Shown here: positions 59,831 to 64,000 of the stretch, piece by piece
How the letters are laid out: the number at the start of each line of letters is the position of its first letter
Numbering within the stretch: the first letter of the stretch is position 1
Assembly: GCA_948567375.1 (NCBI GenBank)
Contig: OX419758.1
Span: 58,719,001 to 58,783,000 of the forward strand
Direction: 5' to 3'
Length of the DNA stretch: 64,000 bases
DNA from: Lunularia cruciata
Taxonomy: Eukaryota; Streptophyta; Marchantiopsida; Lunulariales; Lunulariaceae
The notes under the pieces: generated by a model
Told to the model about the DNA's origin: nothing
Seen by the model: only the letters and a program-made list of their open reading frames with translations
Database searches by the model: none
Translations under genes and position numbers: made by a program

Positions 59831-60261
59831 TGTAACAGTATGGAGTTTAGCGACGTAGCTAGTAAGGCTAACAAAGTAGGGAATAAGCCAAATTAGCTTA
59901 GAATATTTCAAATGCATCTGTGAAGCTTCTTGGGAAGTTTCTCGACTAGTAACTTGCACCCCAAGTAGGTAGCTTCTAGAAGGAAGCTTCTAGAAGCTTC
60001 TAACTAACTTAACTTGCACACCAAAGTAGATGGCTTTTAGAAGGAAGCTTCTTGAGACGCTTCCTAGTTAACTTGGCTTGCACTCCAAGAAAGTGGCTCA
60101 AGGCTTCTTGAGAAGCCTTGAGAAGCTTTTCAAGGGCTTCTATGTTACTTATAAATACCTAAGCCCGAGCTCATGCTAGGCATTCGGAGTTTTCACTCAC
60201 TCAAGTGTCCCAAGGTGAGTTTCCATTCTCATATTTCTCTCCTCGGATTTAGTCTTTTATA
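59831..60261 (+). repeat. 3' LTR of element B
   Basis: 431 bp, TGTAACAGTATGGAG...TTTTATA. Longer than the 5' LTR by several small indels. Confidence 0.92.
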
Positions 60262-60266
60262 GATAG

Positions 60267-61607
60267 GAAGAGGTTAATTTATTATAATCAATAGATTAAA
60301 TATATAATAAAAAATAAATACAATTTGTGCCGTTTTTTTCAAATCTAGCCATTTCTAACATGTATACTCAAAACAATGATATATTTCTTTGCTATTAGAA
60401 CATTTTTTGGTAGACATTAGGTTACCATAATGGATAATAAAAATTTTAGTTCTCCATAATCAAAATTTCCTAATTTAATTGAAATATTGTATGTTATTTG
60501 TTTATAAATAATTTTGACTTGATTTTCTATTAAAAATTATTTCATTACCATGTAAATTTTTATATCATGTTCATTTTATAAAAGTTTACAAAAATTGAAA
60601 AAATTAGTCGAGTTGATAATTTTGGACATCAAATTATTTTTTATTAGCTATCATGTAAGTCAAATTTGGGGTGTGATCTTTGATCCAAGTTGATTAAAAA
60701 TTCTGAATTTGAAAATAGATAATGTAGATTTACAAGGATTTAGGACATAAAAAGAAAGGTTTATCTTGATCCTTGACTGATTAAAGTTTTTAGAAAGATA
60801 AAAATTAATATTATATTTAAAATGAATTTAAGTAGAATATTTTTTTCCAAATTTATGAAAATTATATGTTTTATAGAGTTAAATCTGATAGATGTTTCAG
60901 ATTTACATTTATATGTTAAAGTAAGAAAAGTAGCTCAAAGTTTAGAATAATATGTAGAAATTTTTAGTATGTTTTACTGATTATTTGATAATATAATAAA
61001 AGACCAATTTATGGGATGAAACAAAATGGTGACACATCCACATACATTTGTTGTTTTACTAACGTTATAAAAATATTAAGTTAAGATCATTTTGATTACT
61101 AATTTTTGGTGAATATAAATTTATTTTTAAATTATAGATCAATCATTAAAATATGTTTTTCATTGATCCTTGATATGTCAATAAAACATTAGAATGATCA
61201 TTCATTATATTTTACTCTATATCAATGCAAAGATATACCTCATTCCAATTTACTGAGTATTAAAACCATAATTCAAATACACTTCATTCACAATGAAAGT
61301 ACATTGGCAACATAATGCATGAAGTCTATGACAAGAGTAACTCATCTATACTACATTATTTCTTTCTATTTGCTACTTCTTTCTTCTCCATATCTCCCCG
61401 TAACTTATCTATACTACAATATTTTGCTCTATTGGCCACATCATCTATTCTTCATCCATAGCCTCCTCCTCCTTTATCTCACAACATTAGCTAATCTATG
61501 CTATATTGTGCTCAATTAGCCATATCATCTATTACTTTGTAATTATTCTCTAGATTATCCATCTTTCTATTTAGTGCATGCTCTAGTGAATCTCCAACTT
61601 GGCTTGT
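60267..61607. other. AT-rich intergenic DNA
   Basis: No open frame with family likeness. A short imperfect repeat of actcatctatactacatt...tatttgctac occurs near 61340-61520. Confidence 0.55.
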
Positions 61608-62312
61608 TGCAATACCAAGAGTTAGCCTTATGATCTAGATGTGAAATTTGGTTTAGTAACATCTGGAATGATGTTATACAAGATGGTCAAAATAGATCAG
61701 AGAGAAGTATCACCAAAAGATTACTTCCAATGATAGGGTAGAAACCAAAATAGACTTGAAAGCCTTAGAACCAAAAGCTAAACATATGATTTAAAGGTGA
61801 AAATTGGTTTAGTAACATCTGGAAGGATATTACACATGATGGAATAAGTAGATCAGAAAGAAGTATCACCAAAAGGGGACTTCTACTAATAAAGTAGGAA
61901 CCGAAATATGCCTAAAATCTTTGAAGGCAATTTCGGGGGCCTAAATAGATGAATAACACCTTGAAAATATGCATATTCTTCCTCCTAATAGAGAATAGGC
62001 TAGCCTTCCCTCTCCCTTGGTTTTTCTCATCAAGAGCTTTCCAATGGTACCTCACACACATGATTCTGACTAGGTACCAGATAGGACCAAGACCAACATG
62101 TCACAAATCCAAGTAAGTAATCCAAGGGTGGAGCTTGCTGACATGTCACCTATCTATGTGCCTAATCCTATGGTGTAGCTTCCTTGGAGGAGATCCTCTT
62201 TGTCTATATAATAAAGAGAAGATGCTCCTTTGGGGCATTGGAGTTTGAGTGTGAAAGTGTGTGTTTCTCACGGTGTGTTTCTCTTCAGGTCTCATATCCT
62301 TGAAGTATTACA
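61608..62312 (+). repeat. LTR of family S (copy 3), solo or 5' LTR
   Basis: About 705 bp, homologous in reverse orientation to 20795-21537 and 24154-24908. Ends TGCAATACC...GTATTACA. A promoter-like tctatataataaag lies at 62203-62216. The front half holds two direct copies of a segment with agtatcaccaaaag. Flanks cttgt and gttat agree at only 3 of 5 bases, so a solo LTR is possible but not shown. Confidence 0.75.
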
Positions 62313-62323
62313 GTTATCTATTA

Positions 62324-62507
62324 AAAATGGATTTTACAAGCTAAGTAGTCAAAAAATCCACAATTATAGCACGAGGGATAGTTTTCATTAATGTACCACC
62401 ATTTATATCTTGCAAAATGGATTTTGGAAGCTATGGAGTCAAAAAAAATCCACAATTATAGCACAAGGGATAGTTATCACTAATATACCACCATTTATAT
62501 CTTGCAA
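62324..62507. repeat. 90-bp tandem duplication
   Basis: Copies start at aaaatggatttt, 62324 and 62414, sharing ccacaattatagcac, agggatagtt and accaccatttatatcttgca with few differences. Confidence 0.92.
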
Positions 62508-64000
62508 CGCTATCTTTGTTCTAATACAACCTTATTTATCTCATATACTATTTATCTAGAGAAAGCAAATCCTTAGTCATCACCAAAGGTAGGTATTGTA
62601 ACCCTTACCAAGTTCTACCATTTCTTTGAGGTTGAAAAGGAAATCAAAAGTGTTGTTTTCCGCTAGAAACAAATATACAAAACCCAATCCTCAACCTTTG
62701 ATAACATGGCATTTTCAAGCTTGACCATTCTTTTATTTTTTGGTTATTAAAATAAAAAATAGAGGATTTTCTTAACACCTCATCATAGATCTATCATGGA
62801 TATTTCCACTCCTTAGGTTAAGTGTTGATCATGAAATGTCCATATTTGTGATTGTACAAGATATAAATTGTAAGTCAGTGAAAAATATATTTTTAAAATA
62901 AGTCAAAACTATATGAAAATGTTTTTTAATGTGTTTTAGAAGAAGTTGAAGTTAAGTGATAAGTTACCAAACCATGTATCCAAACTTATGGATTTTTCAA
63001 AAGATAGCTTATGCACAATGCTAAAAAATCGTGATGAATAGAAGCTGACTTTAGTCTAATAATTTGATCACATGCTAAATACATCTTCTTTAGTGAATGA
63101 GTTAAAAATAAAATGATGCTTACATCTCTTGAGGAATGTCAGAATGAATGTCAACGATTGCCAAGGTGTACTTTGTACTTTGTAATTTTGAATTTCTTCA
63201 AAATTTGGAAGTCTCTTTATTTGGAAGTATTATGCTTCTTTGCCTTGAAAATTTTAGATATGCTCAGTGGATAGAGAATCTATAAATCTTGCTTTAAAAA
63301 AAATGCAAATCTTGGGTATTTGTGCACCAAAGAAAGGAAGTTAGGAGGAAGAAGTAAAAGTAAGCTTTTGCTTTGTTTGCATTGCCTCCACCTCCTTCAC
63401 CAAGGGTTTTATTTTATATTGTCTTGCCTTAGGTCAAGGCTTGTTACTATAAAACTTCTTATTTTGAACCTTGTAACCTTGTCTTCCTATGTAAATGCCA
63501 TAATTGAGATAATAAATAAACTAAGAGAATGAAAGGAATACGTTTTCTAAAACATAAGGGAAGTGATTAAGATAATCTATCATAATCTTCTCAAAGGACA
63601 TTTAGTGCTCATGGATGTCTTTTAATGTAGTGTAAATAATATGTGTTCTAAGCTTCTTTCCAAAACTTTACAGATAGCAACTTAAATAAATGTGTACTAC
63701 ATCACTATCATATGAAGGAAATTATGACAATAGAACTCCTTGTATGTCTCATCTACTACAGATTCTTACTTCTACTACATGGGTAAGCATTGAAGAAAAA
63801 TCTCATCTTTGCTCCTTGCAAGCTCTCTTGTAGGACCACTTAATCTCTTCTTGCCTTTAGGCTTGCATGATCTACCCGTTGGTCCCTTCACATACTCTTT
63901 CTTCCACATATTGAATATATTTTAATGCATGTCCTATAGCAGCTATTTTTTTAAGGTAATCTTACAAATATTTTTATTTAAAGGGAAATATTCTCAAGTG
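62508..64000. other. AT-rich DNA to window end
   Basis: No gene, repeat boundary or RNA gene seen. The open frame at 63320-63532 has no recognisable motif. Confidence 0.5.

Larger units (their letters stand above)
54669..60261 (+). mobile_element. full-length chromodomain gypsy retrotransposon B (chromovirus), inactive
   Basis: 5' LTR 54669-55076, primer site, gag, PR, RT, RNase H, IN, chromodomain, polypurine tract and 3' LTR 59831-60261. Flanking pentamers AATAG (54664-54668) and GATAG (60262-60266) agree at 4 of 5, consistent with a target duplication. The internal length, 4754 bp, is close to A's. It is inactive: many in-frame stops (mainly from CGA, CAG, CAA), a deletion with frameshift in RT, one-base loss at the integrase core, and changed residues in the knuckle, protease and integrase finger. 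The LTRs differ from each other by many substitutions and indels, so the insertion is not recent. Confidence 0.95.

Noticed and set aside
1-64000. tRNA or rRNA genes
   Set aside because: No cloverleaf-like or rRNA segment was recognised by eye; a tRNA scan could still find one.

Overview
The window looks like nuclear DNA of a land plant, and most of it is old transposable-element sequence. It is AT-rich, has GT-AG introns, a plastid-envelope (OEP16) gene, plant-type chromodomain Ty3/gypsy elements and a plant-type leucine-rich-repeat gene. A moss (Physcomitrium-like) is my best guess from the overall character, but nothing in the sequence proves the species.

Layout. 1-5494: a minus-strand chromodomain gypsy element (A), cut off by the window start. 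5560-13130: two decayed members (K3, K4) of an unrecognised coding repeat, separated by AT-rich DNA with no visible gene. 13900-21600: a three-level nest, in which an old minus-strand gypsy relic (E) has element C inserted inside its RT domain, and C has a hAT DNA transposon inside its 5' LTR; a solo LTR of another family also sits in E. 23228-24080: a five-unit array of about 190 bp; 24154-24908: a second solo LTR with perfect 5-bp target duplications. 24910-31000: decayed material, including a gypsy PR-linker relic (F). 31010-35010: K1, interrupted by a chromovirus solo LTR. 36580-49600: a GC-richer island with the only intact-looking gene, OEP16 (plus strand, 5 exons), and a broken LRR gene (minus strand) split by a Ty1/copia element. 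51285-54650: K2. 54669-60261: full-length but dead chromodomain gypsy element B (plus strand). 61608-62312: a third LTR of the solo-LTR family. The last 1.5 kb shows only a 90-bp duplication.

Working genes. OEP16 encodes a 148-residue PRAT-family channel protein of the outer plastid envelope with a complete PRAT signature; several CACGTG (G-box/ABRE-like) sites lie upstream. Everything else coding is broken. In the gypsy elements stops arise mostly from CGA, CAG and CAA, as expected from decay of methylated cytosines.

Two features recur without a ready explanation. One is the K repeat: its proteins share a globular N-terminal part and a Lys/Glu-rich coiled-coil C-terminal part. The other is a set of about ten short, near-perfect hairpins with loops of 0-9 bases scattered between 12.7 and 49 kb.
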